From assembly GCA_027315365.1 (NCBI GenBank), contig DAHUYF010000030.1, positions 1 to 45,743 of the forward strand: a stretch of DNA of 45,743 nt, read 5' to 3'. Position numbers and translations under genes: made by a program. Positions 8,975 to 17,210 of the stretch are shown here, in pieces. Under the pieces are notes generated by a model. The model had not been told where the DNA came from and did no database searches. It saw only the letters and a list, made by a program, of their open reading frames with translations. Numbering within the stretch: position 1 is the first letter of the stretch; each line of letters opens with the position of its first letter. The DNA comes from Rhodospirillales bacterium. Lineage in GTDB: Bacteria > Pseudomonadota > Alphaproteobacteria > ATCC43930 > CGMCC-115725.

Positions 8975-9715
8975 TCACGCGTGACGGAACGGCAGGCTGG
9001 AGAGCCAGCCCACCAGCGCCGCACCCGCCACTGCGAGCAGGCCGTAGCTCAGCGCGCGGCGTTCGGCGAAATCGTCGACCTCGGCATCGATGCCGGCTTG
9101 CGAGATGTAGAGCGGCGAGGTCTGCCCGCCGACCACCCGCTTGTCCCGTACCAGGAAGATCTGAACGGTGTAGTTGCCGGTCGGCACTGCGGCAGGGAAG
9201 CCCAGCGCCAGATGGAACAGCTCGCCGCCGAGAAAGTTGAACCCGCCCACCGCCTCGGCATAGAGCGCCGCCTGGCGTCGCTGACGGATGAGGGCGTCGC
9301 GGAACTCGGCGATCTCCTGCGGCGAACGGTCCTTTTCCGCGGCGGCGAGGCGCAGATCGGCGATGCCGATGTCGTTCAGCAGGCGCATCGCTGGAGGCAT
9401 GATCTCGTCGAGCGGCCGGGTGCTGTAGACCGCGTAGTAGCTGGGCGCGCCGGCGAACGTCACCTGCCGGGTGTTCATCCAGACGCCGGCGACGCGGCTC
9501 TTGCGCCATACCACTGCGTCGCGGCCGGGGCCGCGCACGACGACGACGACATCGCCGGGTCCGTCGGTGGCGCCGAACAGCACGACATCGGCGCCGGTGA
9601 AGCCGGTGGTGATGGCGACGAAATGGCTGGTGAGATCGGCGACCAGCGGCTCGGCGGCGCCGGCCGGCGCGCTCCACAACAGCAGCAGTAGCAGCAGCGG
9701 CAGCGCGCGCCTCAT
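8975..9715 (-). CDS. TIGR02186/Alph_Pro_TM family membrane-anchored periplasmic protein
   Basis: 246-residue exported protein. A Leu-rich signal peptide (about 1-20) ends in APAGA-AEPLVADL. The large central part should be periplasmic, and a single transmembrane helix lies near residues 222-240 (LLAVAGAALVGWLSSLPF). This pattern and sequence match the alphaproteobacterial family TIGR02186/PF09608, whose role is unknown. The ATG overlaps the TauE/SafE stop by ATGA. Its close coupling to a TauE/SafE permease suggests a periplasmic partner of that exporter. No catalytic motif is visible. Confidence 0.85.
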   Translation of the reverse strand: MRRALPLLLLLLLWSAPAGAAEPLVADLTSHFVAITTGFTGADVVLFGATDGPGDVVVVVRGPGRDAVVWRKSRVAGVWMNTRQVTFAGAPSYYAVYSTRPLDEIMPPAMRLLNDIGIADLRLAAAEKDRSPQEIAEFRDALIRQRRQAALYAEAVGGFNFLGGELFHLALGFPAAVPTGNYTVQIFLVRDKRVVGGQTSPLYISQAGIDAEVDDFAERRALSYGLLAVAGAALVGWLSSLPFRHA

Positions 9716-10629
9716 TCGCCGAGCGTCTCCAAGGTGAAAGGGTCGGCCGGCCTCACCGTCAGGTCGAAGGCGAGCTTCGCCGCCACCGCCAGCACCAGCA
9801 GCGCCAGGAGCGCCCGCAGCTGCTCGCCGCGCAGCCGCGCGCCGAAGCGCGTGCCGAGCTGGGCGCCGAGAACGCCGCCCACCAGCAGCACCAGCGCCAG
9901 CACGGCGTCGAGCGCGCCGTTCTCCACCGCCTGCAGCACGGTGACGCTGGCGGAGACGAAGATGATCTGGAACAGCGAGGTGCCCGGCACCGTAGCGGTC
10001 GGCATGCCGAGAAGGTAGATCATTGCCGGCACCATGACGAAGCCGCCGCCCAGCCCCATCGCTCCCGACAGCAGGCCAACGACGAAGCCCAGCGACAGCG
10101 GCAGCAGGGCGCTGATATAGAGCTTGGAGCGGCGGAAGCGCATCTTGAGCGGCAGGCCGTGCAGCCAGGTGTGCTGGTGCAGCTTGCGCCGGCCGGCGCC
10201 CGGCCGGCGCAGCCGCAGCATGGCGCGCGTGCTCTCCGCCAGCATCAGCGTGCCGAGCGTTCCCAGCAGCAGCGCATAGGCCAAGCTGATGGCGAGGTCG
10301 ATCTGCCCCATCCGCCGCAGCATCGCGAACAGCCACACGCCGGCGGCCGAGCCGGCGAATCCGCCCGCCAGCAGCACGATCCCCATCTGAAAATCGATGT
10401 TGCCGCGCCGCCAATGGGCGAGCGCGCCGGAGACCGAGGCGCCGACCACCTGATTGGCCGAGGAGGCCACGGCGACGGTGTGCGGCACGCCGATGACGAT
10501 GAGCAGCGGCGTCAGCAGGAAGCCGCCGCCGACGCCGAACACGCCCGAGAGGAATCCCACCGCTCCGCCAAGCGCCAGCAGGACGAAGACATCTTGCGAC
10601 ATGGCGGCGATGGGCAGGTAGATGTCCAT
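9712..10629 (-). CDS. TauE/SafE-family anion (sulfite/sulfonate) exporter
   Basis: 305-residue polytopic membrane protein with two homologous halves. The family motif is seen twice, as GFLSGVFGVGGGFLLTPLL near residue 25 and GLLSGAMGLGGGFVMVPAM near 185. About eight membrane helices are expected. TauE/SafE proteins move sulfite, sulfoacetate or related organosulfur anions; the substrate here is unknown. It heads a probable three-gene operon with the TIGR02186 protein and a Usp. A basic loop (about 140-165) joins the two halves. Confidence 0.88.
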   Translation of the reverse strand: MDIYLPIAAMSQDVFVLLALGGAVGFLSGVFGVGGGFLLTPLLIVIGVPHTVAVASSANQVVGASVSGALAHWRRGNIDFQMGIVLLAGGFAGSAAGVWLFAMLRRMGQIDLAISLAYALLLGTLGTLMLAESTRAMLRLRRPGAGRRKLHQHTWLHGLPLKMRFRRSKLYISALLPLSLGFVVGLLSGAMGLGGGFVMVPAMIYLLGMPTATVPGTSLFQIIFVSASVTVLQAVENGALDAVLALVLLVGGVLGAQLGTRFGARLRGEQLRALLALLVLAVAAKLAFDLTVRPADPFTLETLGE

Positions 10630-10649
10630 GCAGGGCCGGCTTGATCGTT

Positions 10650-10730
10650 GTCAGTCGTCAGTTACCAGTTACCAGTTTGAGGGCGCTGCGGAAAGCGCCA
10701 TACTGAAAACTGATCACCGACAACCGACAC
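10650..10730. repeat. Mirrored heptad-repeat palindrome
   Basis: Four consecutive 7-mers at 10650-10677 (GTCAGTC, GTCAGTT, ACCAGTT, ACCAGTT) are followed by a small hairpin, GGCGCT/AGCGCC, at 10682-10699. Four further 7-mers of opposite polarity then follow at 10703-10730 (CTGAAAA, CTGATCA, CCGACAA, CCGACAC). The whole fills the gap between the divergent TauE and SDR genes, ending six bases before the SDR start codon. Confidence 0.6.
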
Positions 10731-10736
10731 CTCCCC

Positions 10737-11555
10737 ATGCCCAACCCCTTCGATTTCACCGGCAAATCGGTCTTCGTCGCCGGCGGCAGCAGCGGCATCA
10801 ATCTCGGCATCGCCGAGGCCTTCGCCGCCGCCGGCGCCAGCCTCGCCATCGCCAGCCGTTCGCAGGAGCGCGTCGACCAGGCATGCGAGCGGCTGCGCCG
10901 CCACGGCGGCAAGGTGCTGGGACGCAGCGCCGACGTCCGCGATTTCGCCGCCATCTCCGCCGCGCTCAAAGCGGCCTATGACGTCTTCGGCGAGATCGAC
11001 GTGCTGGTCTCCGGCGCCGCCGGCAATTTCCCGGCGCCGGCGCTCGGCATGTCGGCCAATGCCTTCAAGAGCGTGATCGACATCGATCTTCTCGGCACCT
11101 TCAACGTGCTGCGCGCCGGGCACCAATATCTGCGCAAGCCCGGCGCCGCGGTGATCAACATCTCGGCGCCGCAATCCTTCAACCCGATGCCGCTGCAGGT
11201 CCATGCCTGCGCCGCCAAGGCAGGGGTCGATCAGGTGATGCGCGTGCTCGCCATGGAATGGGGCGGCGATGGCATCCGCGTCAACTCGATCGCGCCCGGC
11301 CCGATCGAAGGCACCGAGGGCTTCAGGCGCCTCAGCGGCAGCGCCGAGGTGCGGCAGAAAATGGAAAGCCGCATTCCGCTCCGCCGCGTCGGAACGCTTG
11401 CCGATTGCGCCGATCTCGCCTTGTTCCTGGCCTCGCCGCGGGCTTCCTGGATCACCGGCGCGCTCATCCCGGTGGATGGCGGCTGGTCGCTCTACGGCGG
11501 CGGCTTGAGCTCCGCCCAGATGGCGCTCGAGGCGGGCGCGGCGCCGGGGCGGTAG
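10737..11555 (+). CDS. SDR oxidoreductase, peroxisomal-type 2,4-dienoyl-CoA reductase family
   Basis: 272-residue short-chain dehydrogenase. The nucleotide-binding loop is AGGSSGIN at about residues 15-22, and the NADP-type IASRS end of strand 2 follows. Residues 150-200 (LQVHACAAKAG, then VNSIAPGPIEGTEG) closely follow the 2,4-dienoyl-CoA reductase (DECR2/SPS19) pattern. The usual SDR YxxxK has Ala157 in place of Tyr, with Lys161 kept, as in those reductases. It would remove double bonds at even positions of unsaturated acyl-CoAs during beta-oxidation, using NADPH. No beta-oxidation genes are adjacent. No strong Shine-Dalgarno precedes ATG 10737. Confidence 0.85.
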   Translation: MPNPFDFTGKSVFVAGGSSGINLGIAEAFAAAGASLAIASRSQERVDQACERLRRHGGKVLGRSADVRDFAAISAALKAAYDVFGEIDVLVSGAAGNFPAPALGMSANAFKSVIDIDLLGTFNVLRAGHQYLRKPGAAVINISAPQSFNPMPLQVHACAAKAGVDQVMRVLAMEWGGDGIRVNSIAPGPIEGTEGFRRLSGSAEVRQKMESRIPLRRVGTLADCADLALFLASPRASWITGALIPVDGGWSLYGGGLSSAQMALEAGAAPGR

Positions 11556-11593
11556 GTGCGAACTTTGGCGGCGGAGGGGGCTCGCTGCCCATC

Positions 11594-11620
11594 GGTCCCG
11601 CGCCGGTTTCCGGCGCGACC
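11594..11620. terminator. Hairpin between convergent SDR and trpS genes
   Basis: Perfect 8-bp stem CGCGCCGG / CCGGCGCG with a TTT loop, extended by GGT/ACC outside a two-base bulge. It lies midway between the convergent stops, so a bidirectional terminator is likely although a clear U-tract is missing. Confidence 0.5.
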
Positions 11621-11652
11621 TACGCCGTCGGCGCAGAGCGAATGGTACTCCG

Positions 11653-12651
11653 CTAAGGCCGCAGCAGCCCCATGATGTCGAACACCTGGCGCAGATGCGG
11701 CGCGGCGAGCGCGTTGGCGCGCTCGGCGCCGCGGCGCAGCACGGCGTCGATATAGCCGGGATCGGCGGTCAGCCGGCGCATCTCGCCGCCGATCCTGCCC
11801 AGCACCTCGGCGGCGAGATCGGCGAGCTGCTGCTTGAACTCGGAGAAGTTCCTGCCGGCGAACAGCGCCACCGTCTGCTCGCGATCGAGGCCGGCCAGCG
11901 CCGCGTAGATGCCGAGCAAATTGTCCGCCTCGGGCCGTGCCTCGGCCTCGGCGATGGTGGCGGGCAGCGGCTGCGGATCGGTCTTGGCCTTGCGGATCTT
12001 GAGCGCGATCGTGTCGGCGTCATCGGTCATATTGATGCGCGAATAGTCCGAGGTGTCGGATTTCGACATCTTCTTGGTGCCGTCGCGCAGGCTCATCACC
12101 CGCGCCGCGGTGCCGAGGATCTGCGGCTCCGGCAGCGGGAAGAACTCGGTGCCGTAGCGCCGGTTGAAGGCGCCGGCGAGGTCGCGCGCCAGCTCCAGAT
12201 GCTGCTTCTGGTCCTCGCCCACCGGCACATGCGTCGCTTTGTAGAGCAGGATGTCGGCGGCCATCAGCACGGGATAGCCGTAGAGCCCGAGACCGGCCTC
12301 CTCGCGGTGCTTGCCCGCCTTCTCCTTGAACTGGGTCATGCGGTTGAGCCAGCCCAGCGGCGTCAGGCAGCCGAGCAGCCAGGCGAGCTCGGCATGGGCC
12401 GGCACCGTGCTCTGGTTGAAGATGACGCAGCGCTCGGGATCGATGCCAGCGGCGATATAGGCGGCCGTCACCTCGCGCGTCTGGGCACGCAGCTGCTCGG
12501 GATCCTGCGGCAGGGTCAGCGCGTGCAGATCGACGATGCAGAAGATGCAATGGTATTCCTGCTGCAAGGCCACCCAGTTGCGGATCGCGCCGAGATAGTT
12601 GCCGAGATGCAGATTGCCGGTGGGCTGGACGCCCGAGAAGATACGGTTCAT
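11653..12651 (-). CDS. trpS: Tryptophanyl-tRNA synthetase
   Basis: 332-residue class I aminoacyl-tRNA synthetase that charges tRNA-Trp. The HIGH-type motif is GNLHLGN (residues 12-18), following the FSGVQPTG signature. The KMSKS motif is present exactly, as GTKKMSKSD, near residue 195. The length is typical of bacterial TrpS I. It is transcribed from the same strand as murJ, 31 bases downstream of murJ. Confidence 0.97.
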   Translation of the reverse strand: MNRIFSGVQPTGNLHLGNYLGAIRNWVALQQEYHCIFCIVDLHALTLPQDPEQLRAQTREVTAAYIAAGIDPERCVIFNQSTVPAHAELAWLLGCLTPLGWLNRMTQFKEKAGKHREEAGLGLYGYPVLMAADILLYKATHVPVGEDQKQHLELARDLAGAFNRRYGTEFFPLPEPQILGTAARVMSLRDGTKKMSKSDTSDYSRINMTDDADTIALKIRKAKTDPQPLPATIAEAEARPEADNLLGIYAALAGLDREQTVALFAGRNFSEFKQQLADLAAEVLGRIGGEMRRLTADPGYIDAVLRRGAERANALAAPHLRQVFDIMGLLRP

Positions 12652-12682
12652 GCGCCGGTTATCGCGGCGGCGGCGCGGCTGG

Positions 12683-14224
12683 TCAAGCCGCCCGGCGCCG
12701 CAGCCGCTGCCGGAGCTCGCCGAGATCGGCGATGCCGAGCAGCAGCGCCAGCACGGCGAAGGCGCCGAGGCCGCCGCCGATCAACCCCGCCAGCGCCGCC
12801 AGCTTCGCCGGCAAGCGCCCGGCCAGCGCGCCCGCCAGAACGCTTTCCAGCGCCACCAGCAACGCGCCCATGCCGAGGGCCGCCAGCAGGATGCGCGGCA
12901 GAACGCGCTTCAGCCGCGCATCGAGCGCGAAATGGTCGCGCCGGCGCAACCCCGCGATCAGTAGCAGCGCGTTGGCCCAGCCGGCAATGGACAGCGCCAT
13001 GGCGATGCCGGTCTGCGCCAGCAACCGGCCCAGCAGCAGGGTCAGCATCACGTTCACGATCATGGTGAGGGCCGCGATCTTGACCGGCGTCCTGGTGTCC
13101 TGGCGCGCGAAATATCCCGGCGCCATCACCTTGACGATGACGAACGCGGGCAGGCCGGCGGCATAGGCGCCGAGCGCCGGCGCGGTGGCGGCGGTGTCGG
13201 CGGCGGTGAATTTGCCGTGCTGGAACAGCACCGCCAGAATCGGCTCGGCGGCGATGGCGAGGCCGATCGCCGCCGGTACGGTCAGCAGCAGCGCCAGCTC
13301 GAGGCCGCGATTCTGCGTCGTGTTGGCGGCGGCGGCGTCGCCCAGCCGCACCTGTCGCGATAGCGGCGGCAGGATCGCGGTACCGACCGCGATGCCGAGC
13401 ACGGCGAGCGGCAGCTGGTTCAGGCGGTCGGCATAGTTAAGATAGGAGACGGCGCCGGTCGGCAGCAGCGAGGCCATCGCGGTCGAGACCACCAGGTTGA
13501 TCTGCATCACGCCGGCGCCGAACACGCCGGGCAGCATGATGCGCAGCAGCTTGCGGACCTCGGGGGTGAGGCGCGGCAACGGCAGCGCCAGCGGCAGCCC
13601 CGTCTGCCAACAGGAGAACATCAGCCACAGGAACTGCGACAGCCCCGCCGCCGCCACCGCCCAGGCGAGCGCCTGGCCGGTCAGCGGCCGCGCCGCCAGC
13701 AGCACGGCGATGAGGAAGAGGTTGAGCAGCACCGGCGTGACGGCGGTGGCGGCGAAGCGCTCCAGCGAGTTGAGCACGCCGCCCTGCAGCGCGGTCAGCG
13801 AGATGAAGACGAGATAGGGAAACATGATCCGCGTCAGCTCGACCGCCAGCGTGAATTTCGCCGGCTCGGCGCGGAATCCCGGCGCGATGAGATCGAGGAT
13901 GAAGGGCGCCGCCACCTCGCCCGCCAGCAGGAACAGCAGCAGCGCCAGCAGCAGCACGGCGAGCGCATCCTCGGCGAAGCGGCGTGCCGCCTCGCGTCCA
14001 TCCTCGGCGATCTTGCCGGCGAAGAGCGGCACGAAGGCGGCGCTGAAGGCGCCCTCGGCGAACAGGCTGCGGAACATGTTGGGCAGCCGCAGCGCCACGA
14101 AGAAGGCGTCGGAGACCGGGCTCGCGCCGAGGTACGCCGCCACCAGCATCTCGCGCACGAAGCCCAGGATGCGGCTCACCATGGTGTAGCCGCCGACGGT
14201 CGCGACGGAGCGCAACAGGGCCAT
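12683..14224 (-). CDS. murJ: Lipid II flippase MurJ
   Basis: 513-residue MOP-superfamily membrane protein with about 14 helices. The N-terminus, [22 protein letters not shown], is the diagnostic MurJ start, and [21 protein letters not shown] and the LYQHGKF-like [13 protein letters not shown] follow. It flips lipid II across the inner membrane for peptidoglycan synthesis. The ATG at 14224 was selected over an earlier start at 14257 because it gives the family N-terminus [10 protein letters not shown]. It diverges from dapB, another cell-wall-linked gene, over a 113-base gap. Confidence 0.95.
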   Translation of the reverse strand: MALLRSVATVGGYTMVSRILGFVREMLVAAYLGASPVSDAFFVALRLPNMFRSLFAEGAFSAAFVPLFAGKIAEDGREAARRFAEDALAVLLLALLLFLLAGEVAAPFILDLIAPGFRAEPAKFTLAVELTRIMFPYLVFISLTALQGGVLNSLERFAATAVTPVLLNLFLIAVLLAARPLTGQALAWAVAAAGLSQFLWLMFSCWQTGLPLALPLPRLTPEVRKLLRIMLPGVFGAGVMQINLVVSTAMASLLPTGAVSYLNYADRLNQLPLAVLGIAVGTAILPPLSRQVRLGDAAAANTTQNRGLELALLLTVPAAIGLAIAAEPILAVLFQHGKFTAADTAATAPALGAYAAGLPAFVIVKVMAPGYFARQDTRTPVKIAALTMIVNVMLTLLLGRLLAQTGIAMALSIAGWANALLLIAGLRRRDHFALDARLKRVLPRILLAALGMGALLVALESVLAGALAGRLPAKLAALAGLIGGGLGAFAVLALLLGIADLGELRQRLRRRAA

Positions 14225-14337
14225 GGGGCGAAGGGTGTAAAGGAATTCGCCCGGCAACGAAAGGGGCGGGACGCGCTTGTGTTTTGCGCTGCGCGCGGCT
14301 AACCGTCGCCCGGGCGAGGGTCGAGCAGGAGAGGGCC

Positions 14338-15150
14338 ATGGCCGAGAGGCGCGTCGGCATCGCCGGATGTGGCGGCCGCATGGGACGGATGCTGGTGGCG
14401 GAGGTGCATGGTACGCCGGGCCTGGTCCTCGCCGGCGGCAGCGAGGCGCCGGGCAGTCCGCTGCTCGGCCGCGACATCGGCGAACTCGCCGGGATCGGCG
14501 CCGTCGGGCTCGCGGCGACGCCGGATGCGGCGGCGCTGATCGGCGGCGCCGAGGTGGTGATCGACTTCACCGCGCCGGCCGCCGCGGCGGAGCATGCGCG
14601 GCTCTGCGGCCGGCACGGCACCGCGCTGGTGCTCGGCACTACCGGCCTCGATGCGGCGCAGGAACGGACGCTGGCCGAAGCCGCGTCGCGCGCGCCCGTC
14701 GTCTGGGCGCCCAATATGAGCCCGGTGGTCACGCTGCTGCTGGGGCTGGTCGCCCAGGCGGCTCGGCTTCTGGGCGAAGAATACGACATCGAGGTGCTGG
14801 AAATGCACCACCGGCACAAGGTCGACGCTCCCTCCGGCACCGCCCTGGCGCTCGGCCGCGCGGCGGCGGAAGGCCGCGGCATCGATCTCGCCGGCCACAG
14901 CCAGCGCGCGCGCGACGGCCACACCGGGCCGCGCCGGGCGGGCGATATCGGCTTTGCCACGCTGCGCGGCGGCGATGTCGTCGGCGACCACAGCGTCATC
15001 TTCGCCGGCGAGGGCGAGCGACTGGAACTCACCCATCGTGCCGGCAGCCGGCGGCTCTTCGCCCGCGGCGCGGTGCGCGCGGCGCTCTGGGTCGCCGGGC
15101 GCCAGCCCGGCCTCTACGGCATGAAGGACGTGTTGGGGCTGTCCGGCTGA
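14338..15150 (+). CDS. dapB: 4-hydroxy-tetrahydrodipicolinate reductase DapB
   Basis: 270-residue NAD(P)H-dependent reductase of the diaminopimelate/lysine pathway. The Rossmann glycine loop GCGGRMGRM is at residues 10-18, and the catalytic EMHHRHKVDAPSGTA has His157/His158, His160 and Lys161. GDHSVIFAGEGERLELTHRAGSR near the C-terminus is also typical. ATG 14338 follows AGGAGAGG. It supplies diaminopimelate for peptidoglycan, in keeping with the divergent murJ. The last 37 bases overlap the 3' end of the DUF2244 gene on the opposite strand. Confidence 0.97.
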   Translation: MAERRVGIAGCGGRMGRMLVAEVHGTPGLVLAGGSEAPGSPLLGRDIGELAGIGAVGLAATPDAAALIGGAEVVIDFTAPAAAAEHARLCGRHGTALVLGTTGLDAAQERTLAEAASRAPVVWAPNMSPVVTLLLGLVAQAARLLGEEYDIEVLEMHHRHKVDAPSGTALALGRAAAEGRGIDLAGHSQRARDGHTGPRRAGDIGFATLRGGDVVGDHSVIFAGEGERLELTHRAGSRRLFARGAVRAALWVAGRQPGLYGMKDVLGLSG

Positions 15151-15644
15151 GGCGAGAAGCGCCGGCGCCAGCGGCCGAGGGCGTCGGTCAGCCCGCGCGC
15201 CACGCCGCGGCGCTCCTCGGGGCCGAGGAAGCTTCCCACCACTAGCGAGCGGCCATGTGAGGACAGCACCAGGCGGTTGGTGTGCTCGTCCTGCTCCTCG
15301 AAGCGGATGCGCAGCCAGAAGGGCTGGAACTGCCAGCGGCGGCGCTCGCCCTGGATGCTGATGCGGTCGACGGTGAGGCTGTCGTCGCCGAGCCGCAGCT
15401 CTTCGCGCTGGCGCGCCTGGCGATAGTTGAGGCGGAAGGCGAGATAGACCAGCGCCACGTCGAGGCCGAAGAACGGCGTGACCGGCCAGGCGCCGCGCAG
15501 CACCAGGGCCAAGCTGACGACGAAGCTCACCCCCGCCATGCCCAGCATCAGCACGGCAAATCCCCGCGGCGGCAGGCTGCGGTGCGGCTTGAGCACGGCC
15601 GTGTAGTGGAACGCGCTGTCGGTGTCGGCGCCTTGCTCGCTCAT
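15114..15644 (-). CDS. DUF2244 family integral membrane protein
   Basis: 176-residue protein of the DUF2244 family, common in alphaproteobacteria and of unknown function. Two transmembrane helices at about residues 30-50 and 55-75 form a hairpin. The conserved soluble part then follows, with RWQFQPFWLRI, NRLVLSSHGRSLVVGSFLGPEER and a final R/S-rich tail. The ATG at 15644 was chosen because MSEQGADTDSAFHYTAVLKPHRSL is a typical start. The gene converges on dapB with a 37-base antisense overlap. Confidence 0.85.
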   Translation of the reverse strand: MSEQGADTDSAFHYTAVLKPHRSLPPRGFAVLMLGMAGVSFVVSLALVLRGAWPVTPFFGLDVALVYLAFRLNYRQARQREELRLGDDSLTVDRISIQGERRRWQFQPFWLRIRFEEQDEHTNRLVLSSHGRSLVVGSFLGPEERRGVARGLTDALGRWRRRFSPQPDSPNTSFMP

Positions 15645-15754
15645 CGCCTTACGATAGGTCAGTACCCGTGGCGGGTAAACGCCCGGCCGCGGGAAGTCGC
15701 GCCGGCGCCGCATCGGCTTTTTTCGCCGCCGCCGCGCGGCTAAGATCGCGGCCC

Positions 15755-16471
15755 ATGACCCCGCAGGACGTCGACGAATTCTTCCGCCGCCTCGCCAAGG
15801 CGCGACCCGACCCCCGCACCGAGCTGCATTTCGTCAATCCCTATACCTTGCTGGTCGCGGTCGTGCTGTCGGCCCAGGCGACCGATGCCGGCGTCAACAA
15901 GGCGACGGCGGCGCTGTTCCCGGTGGCGGACACGCCGCAGAAGATGCTGGCGTTGGGCGAGGCGGGCGTGCGCGAGCGCATCAAGACCATCGGCCTCTTC
16001 AACACCAAGGCCAAGAACGTCATCGCCTTGAGCCGGCGGCTCATCGCCGAGCATGGCGGCGCCGTGCCGCACACGCGCGAGGCGCTGGAGGCGCTGCCCG
16101 GCGTCGGCCGCAAGACAGCGAATGTGGTGATGAACGTCGCCTTCGGCCACGCCACCATCGCCGTCGACACGCATATCTTCCGCGTCGCCAACCGCACCGG
16201 CCTGGCGCCGGGCAAGACGCCGCTGCTGGTCGAACTGGAGCTCGAGCGCGTCGTCTCGGAGAGATGGAAGCGCAACGCCCATCACTGGCTGATCCTGCAT
16301 GGCCGCTACACCTGCATCGCCCGCAAGCCGCGCTGCGAGGCCTGCATCGTCGCCGATCTCTGCGCCTACCCCGCCAAGACGACGGCCGAGCCGCCCTCCC
16401 AGCCGAAGGCGCCGGCGCGGACAGCGCCGCCGCGGCGGCCCAAGCCGCGTCGCGCCGGGCGCCGCCGATAG
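15755..16471 (+). CDS. nth: Endonuclease III (Nth)
   Basis: 238-residue base-excision-repair DNA glycosylase/AP lyase for oxidised pyrimidines. The helix-hairpin-helix LPGVGRKTANVV contains the catalytic Lys120, and Asp138 lies in VDTHIFR. The 4Fe-4S ligands Cys187, Cys194, Cys197 and Cys203 have exactly the E. coli spacing and numbering. A Pro/Ala/Arg-rich extension of about 30 residues follows the cluster and is not needed for the fold. ATG 15755 begins the conserved part (MTPQDVDEFFRRL); an in-frame upstream extension from 15668 is low-complexity and is rejected. Confidence 0.97.
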   Translation: MTPQDVDEFFRRLAKARPDPRTELHFVNPYTLLVAVVLSAQATDAGVNKATAALFPVADTPQKMLALGEAGVRERIKTIGLFNTKAKNVIALSRRLIAEHGGAVPHTREALEALPGVGRKTANVVMNVAFGHATIAVDTHIFRVANRTGLAPGKTPLLVELELERVVSERWKRNAHHWLILHGRYTCIARKPRCEACIVADLCAYPAKTTAEPPSQPKAPARTAPPRRPKPRRAGRRR

Positions 16472-16480
16472 CGCCGCCGC

Positions 16481-16591
16481 TCACCGCCAGTAGTGATGAT
16501 CGTAGCCGCCGTGTTCGTCATAAATGACGCAGCCGCCCAGCGAGGCCAGCAGCGGCAGGGCGGCGAGCGTGACCAATAGCACGCGTTTCAT
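16481..16591 (-). CDS. Very small lipoprotein (36 residues)
   Basis: A short reading frame starts at ATG 16591 and encodes MKRVLLVTLAALPLLASLGG followed by C and 15 residues ending HHYWR. It has a perfect lipoprotein signal (KR, hydrophobic core, lipobox SLGGC with Cys21) and GGAG about seven bases before the start. The mature lipopeptide would be only 16 residues, rich in His, Tyr, Gly and Asp. Similar tiny lipoproteins are common but rarely annotated; the function is unknown. It converges on nth, nine bases past the nth stop. Confidence 0.7.
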   Translation of the reverse strand: MKRVLLVTLAALPLLASLGGCVIYDEHGGYDHHYWR

Positions 16592-16713
16592 GAGGTTCTC
16601 CGAGGCGCGTGATGCGCCTGCCTCGTGATAGCGGCGCCAGGCCGTGCCTGCGCCCGCGGGTTACGGCGATTTAACTTCGGGATGGCCCCGCCGCCTCGCG
16701 CGGTGTCGCGGGT

Positions 16714-17172
16714 TCAGAGCCGGCTCTGGAGCGTGCGCAGGACGCGTGGGTCGGCGGCGGCGCAGCGGCCGGCACCCGATTGGACGAGGCTGCGATCGCG
16801 CGTCTCGCTGCGCACGACATGCATGCCCGCGGTGTCGCTGTAGAGGAAGAGGTCGAGCACGCAGTCGGCGGTGCGGTATTGCCAAAGCTCGGCCGGCGGC
16901 TCGTCACGGCGGAAATCGGGCTCGCCGAACAGCGCCACCACCTCCTTGGCGCTGAGCCCGGCGAGGGTCGGCCCCGCCGCCGGGCGCAGCGTTGCCGGCT
17001 GGGCCGCGATCGACCGTGGCAGCGTTGCGGCCGGCGATTCGGGCGTCGCGGCGCTGCAGGCGCCGAGCAGCACCAGCGCCGCAGCGATATAAAAGAAACG
17101 GCAAGGAAGACCGCGCCGCTGCTCGATCTCCTTGCCGTTTGCCGCCGCGGCCGCACGGAGCGACCCGATCAT
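16714..17172 (-). CDS. Putative lipoprotein, conserved hypothetical
   Basis: 152-residue protein with a lipobox LLGAC (Cys39) after a hydrophobic stretch FFYIAAALVLLG. The mature part includes LSAKEVVALFGEPDFRRDEPPAELWQYRTADCVLDLFLY, a pattern resembling BamE/SmpA-like small lipoproteins, though I do not claim that family. ATG 17172 has GGGAGA upstream but gives a long 24-residue n-region before the hydrophobic core; no better internal start was found. Two Cys in the mature part (in TADCVLD and GRCAAAD) could form a disulfide. It is next to the bactofilin gene on the same strand. Confidence 0.75.
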   Translation of the reverse strand: MIGSLRAAAAANGKEIEQRRGLPCRFFYIAAALVLLGACSAATPESPAATLPRSIAAQPATLRPAAGPTLAGLSAKEVVALFGEPDFRRDEPPAELWQYRTADCVLDLFLYSDTAGMHVVRSETRDRSLVQSGAGRCAAADPRVLRTLQSRL

Positions 17173-17210
17173 CGCGACATTCTCCCGAGGCGCCGGAGCG
17201 CCCCGACGCG

